64,000 bases of DNA, from contig VWYX01000674.1 of NCBI GenBank assembly GCA_013396525.1, positions 186,001 through 250,000 on the forward strand, written 5' to 3'. Source of the DNA: Chaetorhynchus papuensis. Its lineage: Eukaryota > Chordata > Aves > Passeriformes > Rhipiduridae. The number at the start of each line of letters is the position of its first letter. Position 1 is the first letter of the stretch. This document shows, piece by piece, positions 1 through 12,500 of this stretch. The translations under genes were made by a program, and so were the position numbers. The notes beneath the pieces were generated by a model. It did not search any database and was not told the DNA's origin. It saw nothing but the letters and a program-made list of their open reading frames with translations.

Positions 1-352
1 CATAGCAGACAGGCTAAGAAGCATAAATCTGGGCTTAAATTTTTGTATCACCACGTTTTACAGTTGAGTAGGAGTGGAATATCATTCTTTGAACGAAATA
101 TCAAAATCTTTAGTCAAAGAATAAATGCTTTCACGAGGACTTTCTCACGAAGAGTAAAAGCTGAATGAGAACTGCTTTTTCTTGTTCCAGGTTTTTCATT
201 GGCGTAAACTACGGGAAGGCTTTATGGTCACATTGAATATATGGTTGGGAGATATGAATCAAGTAGGGATCCATATTTTAAAATAATAACCTTTAGTCCT
301 GAAGCTCAAACTAGAATTCAGTGCATTAGAGCACAAAAGCTTTAAATGGAAA

Positions 353-384
353 AATCTAGGCTTATATATATATAATCTAGGCTT
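353..384 (+). repeat. 11-bp direct repeat flanking an AT tract
   Basis: AATCTAGGCTT occurs at 353-363 and again at 374-384, with an (AT)n tract between. Consistent with local slippage. Confidence 0.9.
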
Positions 385-3300
385 TGCATGAGGACAGCTT
401 TTGACCTTTATATTGATGGGAGGAATTTATTCTATGAGCACCATTTCAGGGTTGCTGGCTGATGTTCAAATGGCATTCAGAGCCCATGCAGGTGGTTGCT
501 GCCAGTGTGTTTAATCATAAATGTATGTAGTATCCCACCTGCATCACCGGAAACCCATCTGTGATATAAGGGGTATTTTAAATATCCATTCTGATCTCTA
601 GGAGTAAATGCTCAGCAGTTCATCTGTCACAATGCGTAGCAAACATGAAAAGTTACATTAGTAAAAAACTCGTAGTGAGTTAACTCCAAATTTTTTCTTT
701 TGTGGATTTTGAAAATTGTTTCTGTTTCCAAAAAGCCTCCAAAGCTTCTTACTTCTTCCAGGGATGGTAGTGCCAATTCATTTGTGTAAGTCTTTATTCT
801 GGCTGTGGTTTGTCCAATACAGAGTCTTTCCCCAGGTATTTTCAGACAATTTCATAACACATGTGATGGCCATGCAGTGCTGAACTAGCATTTGATGTAG
901 GTTGTGCACCCTGATAGATTCCTGCCAAGGAATTCTGAAAAAAATAAATCCTGAAAATTTTGTGTGTGGTTGGCTATCTTCTAAGAGCAGGTAGATTTAT
1001 TTAAATATTTTTATAAGCCAGAATGTAGAAGCTTGAAGACATTAGAAGTGATTTTAAATGTCTGTGTTAGCACACAGGCCAATATGAGCCCAGAATCAGA
1101 CCATCTTGAAAGAAATGCCGGGCAAAGCAGCCACTGGGAGCTATAATGGAGGAGAAAGTTGCCATATGCATTTCATTTGACAAAATCTTTCCTGATGTTA
1201 CCCACTAAGAGCATCCTCATTCTCCACTTGCCCTTATCTTGTGCTGATAAATGCCACCCCCTCACTTGTACCTGCCATGTTGTGCAACATTGGAGAATTT
1301 AAAAATAGCCTGGCAATTAAAATGGTTTAGGTTGGGTTGGTTTTTTTTCCTTCTTTTGGAGCCAGACCCGTTAATCCGGTTCACAGAATGCGGCTGCTGA
1401 AACAGTTGTGCTGGCGCAATGGAGGGGGTGGCAGACAGACAGACGGCGTGGCAGGGACAGGCAGGGATGGAGGAGGAGCAGCAGAGGACCAGGATGTGTG
1501 GCTGATGAAGGATCCACCTGAAAAGCCAGAAACAGCCTCAGCATATCCTCATTTTCTGCCTCTCCTCCTCCTCGTTGGATCTCTTTGTGAAGACCCCTTA
1601 CCTCACTGCCCCTTCTGGGCTGCACGTCCAAGCATTTGTCTCTTTCTAGGCTTGATGCAGGCTGATATTGGGGGGTGATCTCTTTTCAAATGCTCCCCAG
1701 GCCACTTACCTACAGAGTATCTGAGGAAAGCTATTTACAGGAACCACCATACCTATTTTCATACAAATTAGCCACCAGCCTGGAACTTGTGATGAATCTC
1801 AAACAGACTTCTCTTTGTCCTGTTGGATGGGTTTGAAAAGAAAATTTATGGGTTTTGAAGTTAGTGCAGTGAATTAGCAGCTGCTTGTCCAGTTTCTGCT
1901 GCATAATATTGTCGTGTTGCAACAGGTTTGTCCTGGAGTCGAGAGGCACTGCTATGCAACCAGGCTTCCATGATACACAAATCCTTCCCTCCTTCCCGGG
2001 CACTTTTTCGTCTGGAAGTGCGTGTATGGTGAAGAGTGAAAACCTTTCCCCCCTCCCCTTCTTGAGCCCCCTCCTTTTGTAGCTTGAATGTGCCCAAAGC
2101 ATGTTGAATTAGCATTGAATTTCTGGTATGCAAGCAGAAAGTTCTGAACAAAACACAACCCTACTGTAGGTAGCCTCTGCTCACTTTGTTGCATGTGTTG
2201 ATGGAGTGTGGGAAAACAGATGGACTGAGCTTTACCAAATGCAATTTGAAAAGCATGTAAGCATGTAGGAACGAGTGGCATAGGCAGCTATTAATACTTT
2301 AAACACTGGAGTTGTAGTTAAATTAGTCAACTTTTCTTTTTAAACAAATGCCAAGGGGTTTTTTTTTCATAATACCACTAATTGCTAGAACACACTTGAA
2401 AGGTGTTTAACTCGCTCCAGCCACTTCATAATGGCACCTTTCCTACTACAAAAACTGAAGGGAATGAGGCAGACTTGCCCACACAAGCTCTTCTTAATTT
2501 ACTAGTCCGTAGTTTGTTTTTTTGCTTCATGATCTCACCAGTGTTTCACATGGCTGCCAGTCTGTGTGCTCTGTTGCAGTCATGCAGTGCCACTGTGCTG
2601 ACAGGGGTTTGCACGCTTCTCTAGCAATTTGTTAACTTTCTGTAGCTGAGCCTGTTTAACGAGATGAAATGAGATTTCTGCCCCGCAGTCCCCTCCCTGT
2701 GCTACAGCAGGTCTCAGAGGAGGTTGATGAGGCTTTTAGGTCAGCTGGTTATTTCACGAACGCTCAGCTGTGGAGGAGAGAGCTATGTCTCTGCAGCAAA
2801 GCTGGTCATCTCTGTAATAAAGTAATAATCACACTTCCCAGCTATGATCAATGAGTGCTTTGCAAATATTAGCAAATCCAATTTTGATTCAACTCTTCCG
2901 TGCCTGGCTCTGCAAAGATAGAGGGAAAGTGAATTACTTACCCAGCACCGTGCAGCAGGCGTGTGATGGGGCCCAGTCCGGTGCACAGAGGTAATGTTTC
3001 CTCATCTAGATAATTAACTGCAACATTTTAGCTACTTTTCTCCTAGGGTTACTTAGAAAGAGGTGTTTCTTAGTTGTGAGAACAGTGAGAGCAGTAAGAA
3101 CATTGGCACAGGATGAAAGTGGTGTTTGATGAGATTAAAGTGTTGGGCATGAAAAAAAAAGCAATGCTTTGAGTTGGGCGAGAGATAGGCGCAGGCTCGG
3201 AGAGAGAAGGAGAAAGGACAAGGGTCCTCAAATGGCTGGAGGTAACCATGTGCTAGCAGGCTAAATGAAAAAAAGAATCCTGCTTTTTATACTGTGTATT

Positions 3301-6300
3301 TATATTCTCCATTGCAGAATTGGAAATGCTGGATGAGGCTATGGCTTTTGTGTGTTTTAGACTTCAAGCGTCTTGTTCAACATTCTGGTTGACACCAAGT
3401 GGCTTCAGTGGGAGAGCATTTACAGTGGGGAAATAAATAAACCCCATAATCTTTGACTAGCAAGACCAGAGTCCTCATGGGCTAGTGGTGATAAAACAGT
3501 GGAAGAGCATAAGAACTGATGTCCGATGAACAGAACAGATCAGGCCTTCAAGACAGCAGGCATTCAAAGTGCCACATTGCCATGGGAATGAACGAGCAGT
3601 TGGTAGATGTATAAACCGTGTCTTTGCCCAGGCTGTTGGTCTCACGTTGTTACAGCTGAAAAACCCTTATGTTCAGTATGGTTTCTGAAAGAACTCTTCT
3701 GCTTTGGAAAGAACAGACAGAGGAGTCTTGTACCATGACAGCTCCCCAAAATGTTTGAGGGTGTTGGAAGCCAACCAAACCACCTGCTGTTGTGCCCCAG
3801 AGCTGCCTTCTTCTTGTGGAGAAGAGACAGGCTGAGGTTTCCCATGGTACTGACATTAATGGAAACGATGAGGGGTTTTTGACATGGGCGGACATCAAAA
3901 GAAAGGCAGTCCTGCAAATTGTTCCTACCTTGCTATTTCATCAGGCGTCCTTATCTTTTGCCCTCAATAATCTGGAAAATGTGGTTTATTCAGCTTTACA
4001 AGGTATGAACTCTTTCCTGGGGGGTTCTGGGCATTTATGCCTCTCATTGAAACTTTCAGATATATTAGTGTACTTTATTTGTCGATAACTGACTGCATCT
4101 GCTTTTCCTGTTGCTTTGTTGGAGTTTTGTTTGTTTGGATTTTTTAAATGTCGCTTCCTAAAGGTAGATGTGCAAGGCACAATTGCTAAAGCTTTTCTTA
4201 GCAGCTATCTCAGCTCGATGCTAAGAGGCAGAAACGTTTTGGACTTGTTCTTCCAATTTATAGGCATTACTCCACAATCACAGGAAGCCTTCGTACGGAG
4301 TGACTGAAAGGACTATGGTGACCTTCTGCAGTCATTCCCCTTCTGGTTTCATATTCAGAAACTCATTTCACATTTTACATTTCTGTCCTGTTTCTTAGAT
4401 TTCCATTTTCATCATTCTGGTAATAGTGTCACTTGGTAAAAAAACTGGGATTGAGATTCAGCTTCATTTAGTAGAATTATCCAGATAAAGCAATGACGAT
4501 CCCTGTGAAATTGGTTACCTTGCCACTGCTTCTGGGGGCTGAGAACAAGGAAAGGAAATGTGCTGATCAGATAGCTTTATACAAGAAACTAAAGTGAAAC
4601 TTAAGCTCTTTCTTTCATTCATTCATATTTGGCCAAGTTCCTTAGTTGCCCAGACTAATAGGACTCAATGGAGTACATTCTTTTCATTTAAATGAGAGTA
4701 GAGGTAAATGCATTCAACCAGGAAAATTTTATTGTTACCCAGTTAAACAACCTGGTTTTGTACTTTTCTCCCTTTAAAAGTTACTTAACTTCAGTGGTGT
4801 ATTGTCAAGAGTACTCCTTTTTGTGCACTTAAATTTCATTCATATGAATGCAAAGCTGCACAAAACCTTCCCACCTTACTGGTGAGCTGCTCCATTAAGA
4901 CTGGAGTGAGTGTCCCTTGCCTCGGGAGGTGTAATAAAAATAGAACATGGGATGTCTCTGTTTTCTTTTATTTGTCTTGCATTGAAATGTTTGCATCAAG
5001 GACATTAAGAGTTTGCTGCAAAGAATGTCTCTTTTTGAGGCCATTTTTTCCAAATTTGCTTATGCCTTCTCTTTGTGGTGAAAACTTTCAATTCAAAACC
5101 CCTACTTCAGTCACAGTGGGAATGTTCCTCCTAGGCTTGAATAAATGGACTTCACGATCAAAGTAACCCTTTCTGATAATCACTTACCATGCAATAACAG
5201 ACACCAGCCCTTCCACTGCACTCAGCCATGGCAAGTGATTTCACCTTTATGGATAATTTCCAACAGGTCCTTCTTCAGAGAAGACAAGAATGTGATAAGG
5301 GCACAGCAAAAGTAAAAGATAGCACTTACACAGATTTGATATTTAATTGCAATTTCTCAGCCAAGATGGTGGCAACTGGTTTCTAGTGTGTTTACTGATC
5401 CGGACCCTTCATTTTTAGGGCAACCTCTTTCTCAGAGCAGCCCTGAAGAGCTCTGAGTCTCCCTGAGGGGTTCAACAGCAGCACAGGTTGTTGCTTTTCA
5501 GTATGCTGCTGGAGTCCCTGGGTGAGGCTTTGCCAGTGTCAGGCGCACACAGGAGTTGGTAGAACAATCTTGTTTCTGAGGGGACTTCACCTGCCAGCTC
5601 TTTAGGAGACGAAGACCAAAGCCACCACGCTGTATTGGTGTGAGGTTCTCCACCCTCAGTGGGCTGGCTCTTGCAGCCTCCTGGGAACTCCCTGAATCTG
5701 TTTGCAGGGTCTGGTACCGCCTGTACCACTGAGGTAGAACAAGACGAGCCCTGTAACAACTCTTGTAACAGTTTAACACCACAGCACCTGCTGGCGAAGC
5801 ACTAGAGGCTAATTGGTGTCCTGCAGCTCACCCAAGTACTTCTGGCTCCTCTATTTTACCCCCACCACACATCTGTGATGTGTAAGCCAGCTGCTTCATC
5901 ATCGATATCTACAAGGTCTTTCCAAACAGCAGCCCACACTGAGGATTGCTTCAAACCTGTGGGATGCAATGACAGGGCTGCTCAGCATCAAGTCAGGGCT
6001 TCCTTTCTTTCCTCACCTATTTTGTGTGTAACGGCTTTGTTTTCTCTGGAGAGGTTTATTTTCCCCAGTGGAACGCCCCATCGAGGTCAGTCATTAGGGC
6101 TTGGAGGAGTGTGTCAGACCTTGAGTCATATCCCATGCCGTCCTTCTCTCTTGTTCAGTTGGTCATTTTAGGAGTTTTTGGAATGGCTTTCTCTTTGTTC
6201 AGGCTTCAAAGATGTCTCTCTTTTCATACGTGATCCCTGTTGTTTGTTTAATGACAGCCTTTCTGGGAACAAAAAAATTAAACAGCCACTAACCAGAAAA

Positions 6301-8424
6301 AAAATTGTTTATGGTTACAAAGGCTCCTGAATTGACTCTTCAATGTTCCTAGGATGCTGAAACTGGAAAAAAACTTGGACTTTTCTTTAAGTCACTTAAT
6401 ACATCACTTTTTCCAGTTCTGCAAAATGACTTTTCTACCCCTTAACATTTTGGATGAGCTCACAGCTGATGAATGCTTTATGTTGGCAGCTTACTAAAAT
6501 ACAAATGCAGAATTTGCTTGCACTCAAATTTACTTTTTTTCCCCCCCTCAGTATTTCCATTTTCCTGGGGCAGTTATTACCAGGAACAATTTAGGAGAAT
6601 ATCAAAAAGGAGTTAGGAAAAATTATATTGCAATTATTTGCACCAGAAATCCATGTAAGCATTTTTTTACCACTTATTTTCCACCAGCTCAATTTTACAC
6701 TTCAGAAACCTGTCCTTCCCCTCCTCACCTCTCTTCGTCCTTCCTAGTGCCTTCATGTGGTCTCCTGCATCTGGAGCTTCTTTCGCCTCCTCTGTGGTTC
6801 TGGTTTTTAAATATATTCCCTGCTTGGGTGAGAAACAACATATTAAGGCTACTAGACCAAAACTGGGGCATTTAAGGGTTCGGCCTTTTCTTTTGTTTGG
6901 ACTTTTGTTTTTTTGCACTGCGTATATCTGTGTCAGTGACATATTTTCTGTTCAGTTCTGAGTGCACAGAGGTTGGAGGTCTCTGTCCAGTCAGGCTGTC
7001 CCGTTATCTCCAGTTCCAGAGCAGTACTTTTCAGTTAGACATTCCTGTTCAGGTGCTGTTGCCAGTCAACCCACTGGCCAACCTGGTGCTGGTCAAAACA
7101 GGAGCAGGTGTGAGGGTGTGAGGAATCCTGCACAAATCCTCCCTTCCTCCACCACAGAGGCAGTTGCCCCTGGGGACTTCATATTGAATGGTGCAAAAAG
7201 AAAGGCTTTAAAGGGGTTCAGTGGGGAAGGAATGGGAAATGCCTGTGAAGAAAATACGGAGCAGTAGGGAGCTGAGGAAGAGGCAAAAACTGCTATATAG
7301 GTGGAGTGGTTTAGACAAGAGCAGGAACACAACAGAGAGTGTGCAAATAAGTGGAAAATTCAGGTGTTGTCTGAGGGCATTAGCAAAGTGCCCTGACAGA
7401 AAGTTGCTGTTTGGTACAGAAATTAGTGAGCGTGTTAGGGGAGGTGTGTGCTGTCGCCTGGGAGGCAGTGCACTGAGATGGTCCTAGCTGCCACATTTTA
7501 TAGCAGCGTTTCTGTAGGTGCAGCAAGGTGAGCAGCCAGAGCAGGAGCTCACAGCAGGTGGGAGGAGTGCTTGGTGGACCGGGAGGAGGTGGAGAGGAAT
7601 GGAGAAGTTTGTAACAGTTTTGGAGAGGAAGATCAGCTGTAACTCCAGGTCACACTGTCTTCCAAGTGTGGCGTTGAGCAATCTGTTTCTCACTGCTTTC
7701 ACCTTCAAAGAGAGCAGTGAATATAAACAGCACATATAAGTTACTGTTTTTGTGACAGTCTGGAGCATCTGGTTTGGGTCTGAGGAGCTGTAATTATACA
7801 TGACTGGTGTAGGTGCTTCCCTAATGAGTCTAACAGCTCTAGCACACCAACAGTATCATATATGCGAGCAAGAAAGTAATAAGAGGCAATATCCATGACT
7901 GACGTGACTTAAGTGAGAAAAAACTTTTCCAAGTTGTGAAGGAGTGAAATGTCTCTGTGCAGAGGTGCTGTCGGGGAGCTGCAGCTGCCGGGGTGCTGCT
8001 GGCAGGGCCATGGGAAGCCTCGCCTTGCAGCCCCAGTGGCTGCAGCCTGTGCCCAGTGCCTGCGTGAAACGTGGGGCTTACGTCCCGCAATAGAAACTTA
8101 AATAGGGGTTTTTGCATGGAAAGAGGGTCTTCCTGGCTTTGGCTAAGTATACAGCATGGTTTTTAAGAAGAACAAGGAAAAAAACAAACAAACCCAAATT
8201 AAAATTGATGAAAAGAGAGAGAAAGAAGGGAGGAAGGAAACAACCAGAGTTTTCAGTTGACATACTGAGCACTCATCCTTGTGTTTTGTTTCCTTCAGGC
8301 AGGAACAAGAACTGTCTCTGTGTTTTTTCTAGGCCATTCAGGAAGTGCTACAGAGCAATAATAGCCCAGTTATCTAATAGTCAAAGTTTATTTAGGCTTT
8401 CACTGCTTCCCCTGCCCACTTGAG

Positions 8425-8457
8425 CCCTCCCCCTCATCCCCCCCAACTCCCCCCCCC
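8425..8457 (-). other. Potential G-quadruplex (C-rich on plus strand)
   Basis: Four C runs on the plus strand (8425-8427, 8429-8433, 8438-8444, 8449-8457) separated by loops of 1, 4 and 4 bases. The minus strand therefore has four G runs of at least three with short loops, meeting the usual G4 rule. For EGFR this is the transcribed template strand. Whether it folds in cells is unknown. Confidence 0.75.
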
Positions 8458-9270
8458 ATGCAGTTTGCTGGGCTGCTCTAGACTGAGCTCAATTTGACAG
8501 CCAAATGGGGGAGGGAAGCTGCTGCCTGCATGTCATTTCCATTACACTCACGCATATTTTCATCTGGAAACTTTTTTTCCCCCCCTACAGTCAACAATAA
8601 CAACGGGGGAGGAAAAAAACCTATGGCAGTAAAGCATCCTGTTTATCTTCTCGTCAGTGCTTTGGGGACTCACCTTCACGAGATCCCTGAAGCATTACAT
8701 GCCTGCTTTAATCCAGCAGCACTGATCAGTTGGTACAACACTGATTGAAAAAGAAGTCTTCACTGTTAGGGCTGCCCAAGAGTTATAGATATTAAACGCT
8801 TATTGTCCTTTTGTATATTTCATGAACAAGAGAATCAGATAAGAGCATTCCTTTATTAATCATTGCAAAACCCCTTATCTTTTCCTTCCTTTTCTCTGCT
8901 TTGAAGCATGCTGGAAATATTGTGATAAATTTAGATTAGGCAGTGGATGGTAAACCCCAAAGGGTGTTTTAGTTGGTGTGTTTGCTTAGAAGTTGTCATT
9001 CAAACATTTCTGATGCTCAGAAGGAATAATACATTGGGAAAATAACTGGTGTGAACTGTGCCATACAGTAGTGTATGCAGTGACACTGAAGTGAGAGGAA
9101 AAAGCAAACAGTCAATTATTTTGTCAACTTCTCTTCTGACTCTGCTTAATGAACTGACAGGGTGCGTGGATCTGGGACAGCAAAGAGCAGGTCAGAAGTA
9201 ATTCCAGTCTTGTTATCCCCCACCCTTCCTTCTTCCAAGGATATTGTATGCAGTATCATGTGCAACACTG

Positions 9271-9403
9271 AGAAGACCCTCAGTGGGTTGAGGCATGGTG
9301 CTAATGATGCCAAGGTCAAGGTTCAACCCCTGTACTGTTCATTTAGGAGTTGGACTTGATGATCCTTGTGGGCCCCTTCCAACTAAGAATATTCTGTGAT
9401 TCT
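9271..9403 (+). mobile_element. tRNA-Ile-derived SINE with CR1 tail (TguSINE1-like)
   Basis: The 5' part (about 9271-9338) closely resembles a tRNA-Ile(AAT) gene. It has an A-box-like CTCAGTGGGTTG (9279-9290), the anticodon-loop sequence CTAATGA with AAT at 9303-9305, the variable region CCAAGGTC and a B-box GGTTCAACCCC (9320-9330). It runs directly into a CR1 3' end (about 9339-9403) with the family hallmark GTTGGACTTGATGATC and a terminal ATTCTGTGATTCT. A tRNA head fused to a LINE tail defines a SINE moved by that LINE, and this combination is TguSINE1, described from passerine birds. The damaged acceptor-stem region and A box mean it is not a functional tRNA gene. No clear target-site duplication is visible, as is common for CR1-driven insertions. 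Confidence 0.82.
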
Positions 9404-9457
9404 CCAGGTTTCTTTACCAGGAGTGGGACTTAGAATCTGACCTCCCTAATCTGATTT

Positions 9458-9519
9458 TGATCTTTTTATCATCATCATGATCTTTTCAATCTTTTCAATT
9501 GATCTTTTTATCATCATCA
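9458..9519 (+). repeat. Local direct repeat, two 20-bp copies
   Basis: TGATCTTTTTATCATCATCA occurs identically at 9458-9477 and 9500-9519. Between them lies a 9-bp tandem TCTTTTCAA x2 (9481-9498). The cluster starts about 55 bp after the SINE 3' end and looks like replication slippage. Confidence 0.95.
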
Positions 9520-12500
9520 GCTTAATTTGGGCCTTGGCCGGCAGATGATGCTCAGCTGCCAGTGGGCACCTCTCAGACCAAGGTTATTCCCTCGTTTTCA
9601 GGCAGTGAGCTTCTAAAACGCGTGTATGGTTAATCACATCAGATGCAGAAAATTTCAGTGCAATTTCTAAGTGAATTGCGAGGTCTTTTTAACTTTAAAA
9701 ATAAAATCCGAGGGTGTTATTTTGTTAAGGTAATGCTACCTTATAGAGCAAATTACAGTACTGTGGGACACCTATGAGCATGTGACATTTACAGTAAAGT
9801 GAAGTAAGTGCATTATAGCATGAGTTACCCCTGTTATTAGCACATCATTTGGCACTTGAAAGAAATGTTCCCTTATATGATGTATGTGAAAGAAGAGATC
9901 CAGTCCACTCCTTTATGCTAAATCTGAGTCTTTGCAGAGCTGCAGTTTCAACTCCTCTTCTGAAGTGCTGAAGTTTATTGCTGTATTTGGTTTATTCTGT
10001 GAAAGGACTATTTAGCAAGTAAACTATTCTATTCTTTCTCTTTCTACAGAGTCACTGAGCTGTTTGGAAGTTTAAACTGCATTTCTGAGCTCTCAAAAAA
10101 AAAGAAAAAAAAGGCATGGGATAGTAGCATTTGTTTTTCAGTGTTTCTAATGCAAGTAGTAATCACCCCCATCACAAGCCAAAGAACTAGTTGTGTACTA
10201 AAAAAATCCAATATGCACAGATTTATCCTTTATATGTTTGTTCCTCCACATATTCATGTTGACTATTGTTAGGGTCAAGATAATTGGCTGCAAAGTTTCG
10301 CCAAGGGTTTTTCTCCTGGGTTGCTTCTGGCACCAGAGTGGGACTGCTGTGTCCAAACATGCAGGCTGGTGGAGATCTCATGGTGGACATGCTCCCAGCT
10401 AAGGGCAGTGCTGGTGCAAGGCTGCTGAAGGCTGTCCTAGTGATGGCCAGCTGTGCTGCCAGCCACCAGCCTGCTTGTGCACATGCACACTTACTGGCTT
10501 CCAGTGGTGTGTGCTAGGTTTATCCTCATCCCAGTGATGCTGGCTGGCCTGGTGTGTGTGTACTGGCAAGACCTTGTGGACTGTTCTCTGTTTGCCCTGG
10601 CTGGGTTTTGAGCATGAATGCATATCCTCTGTAAAGGCAAATGGAGGTATTTGATCCAGACTGTGTTGATAATGCATATTCTGCATTCCAAGCACACAGC
10701 TCCCTAGGGATCTCAAGGCCTTTTGTGAACTTGTGCATCTGCAATCGATAGCTGCAAGCAAGAATGGCATTTTATGTGACTGCTCCACCTGCACTCTGCC
10801 CACCTAATTATGGGTGGGACCTGCAGCTCTCATCCCTGACCCCCAAGCCACCACCAGCAGCTGCCCTCAGTTCTTGGTCCAGCCGTCCCCATGGGGTTTG
10901 CACTGCTCTTGCTCCCAGGGCTGCAGCTGGGTGCCCCTAGGTCCTGTTCCATTCCAGCAGCAAAGTGGGGGCTTGAGGAGGGGATGTTGCAGTCAGTTCA
11001 AGGGAAGATGGAAAAGCTCCTCCTCTCCTTAATCTACTATTTAGTATATATCAATGGGTTATTATTTATATTGTATGGTATTATTTATTTATAGAGAAGC
11101 TGCTTCAGAAGTTTGCCAATTTAACCTAACTATCCCCTTCTGTGGGTGCAGTTGAAGTAGGTCTTTAATGTGCTAATGGGAGAGCATGAAAGCTATTACC
11201 GATAACATGCTGAGAATTCTGAAGCAGATCTTCTGGAGATTATGAAGCACAGTGACTGGGGGGATGTGAATCCTTAGGATCTCTTTAGGATAACCTGTGG
11301 CTCTGGTTGGCATTCAAATATAAAGTAAGTAACACAACCAGCCTGTAGGTGAGCCACTAGAAAAACTGTTGTGCATGACACAAATCACAGGATTTAGTTT
11401 TTGTCAGGAACTTTATGCTGAATATTGTAAAATAGGAAGAGAAAGACTGTAAGTCATCCATGTTAGGGCAAATGGGCAGGAGAAAATAATTATGTGATCT
11501 TTGAACCCCAGATTTACATTCATATTGTACCACAGGTTTGTGTTCTTCAAAACTGGGTGCAGGGTGAGCAGCTGGACCTGGTTTTTGGCCTGTAAAGCCT
11601 TTGCAATTGCTTGAGTGCACACAAGCACCAGCTCTTGGTGTACACTTGTCCTCCCGTGCCAACCATCCAAGTCTGCTAAACTCTGCTACACAAATAGCAT
11701 TTATTTCTTGCGTTCTGTTTTTTTAAGCTAGAACACCCAAATAAAGCTATCGACTGCTGCTGTAGTTCAACATTAATTAAATTAGTATTTCCTTAAAATG
11801 TTTTGAAAGGGCTTTATGGGAGACAGACAAGCAAGGGGTGAATGTGTTACAAGTGAGTGTGGAGTGTGCTTATGGCCAGGAAGAAGCTTGTGCTGCATCT
11901 GGTGGGGCTCTTCTGAGCTCTGGGCATGAAGGAGGAGAGGGACTGGGCAACATCACTCCCAGGGTGGCCTGCCTGTCCCTCACTGAGTTGCTGTGCCCAA
12001 AACCCAAGTGAGTTGCTGAGAGGAGACTTCATCCATCTTCAAACAGTTTTAATGGTCTTAAAAAAACTATGTGTAAGCCATCTGTTAATTAAACTCTTAG
12101 TCTAAGTGTTTTGGAGGCTAGGATGAATGTGAGAGCATGCAGAAAAAGACTGCTTGGATTTGCTGGATGTGAAAAACAGGGTCCTTGAACCTCTTCTTTC
12201 TCCTTTGTAGCTCCAAAAGCGTCTGAAGCACCAGTAATAGAACCACTACAATCACAATTGCCAGTATGTTACTCTTAGAGCTAGTCTTGGCTTTTCTTAA
12301 GTGCGTCCAGTTGCTGCAGTGAATACTCTTGTGCTCACAAGTCATGCCTTAGGACTCTTAATCGGTGCCTTCTAGGTGTAGGTGTACCCAAGGAGAATAA
12401 GGTGAGAGGCATATTTTAGCAATCAGGTGCAAACCCTGTCATTTATGAAATATGTTTCTCAAGTTAATGAGAGAACATGCTGTCCACAATGCTCCCAGAG

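Larger units (their letters stand above)
1..9270. other. Intron 1 section with no recognised element
   Basis: Mostly AT-rich unique sequence. There is a purine/pyrimidine-skewed patch at about 1400-1600, a GC-richer patch at 7950-8070, a purine-rich patch at 8170-8245 and the C-rich tract listed separately. No gene, LINE, LTR or RNA gene recognised. Confidence 0.7.

Noticed and set aside
9271..9338. Functional tRNA-Ile gene
   Set aside because: Acceptor-stem region and A box are degraded and the copy continues into a CR1 tail, so it is a SINE head.
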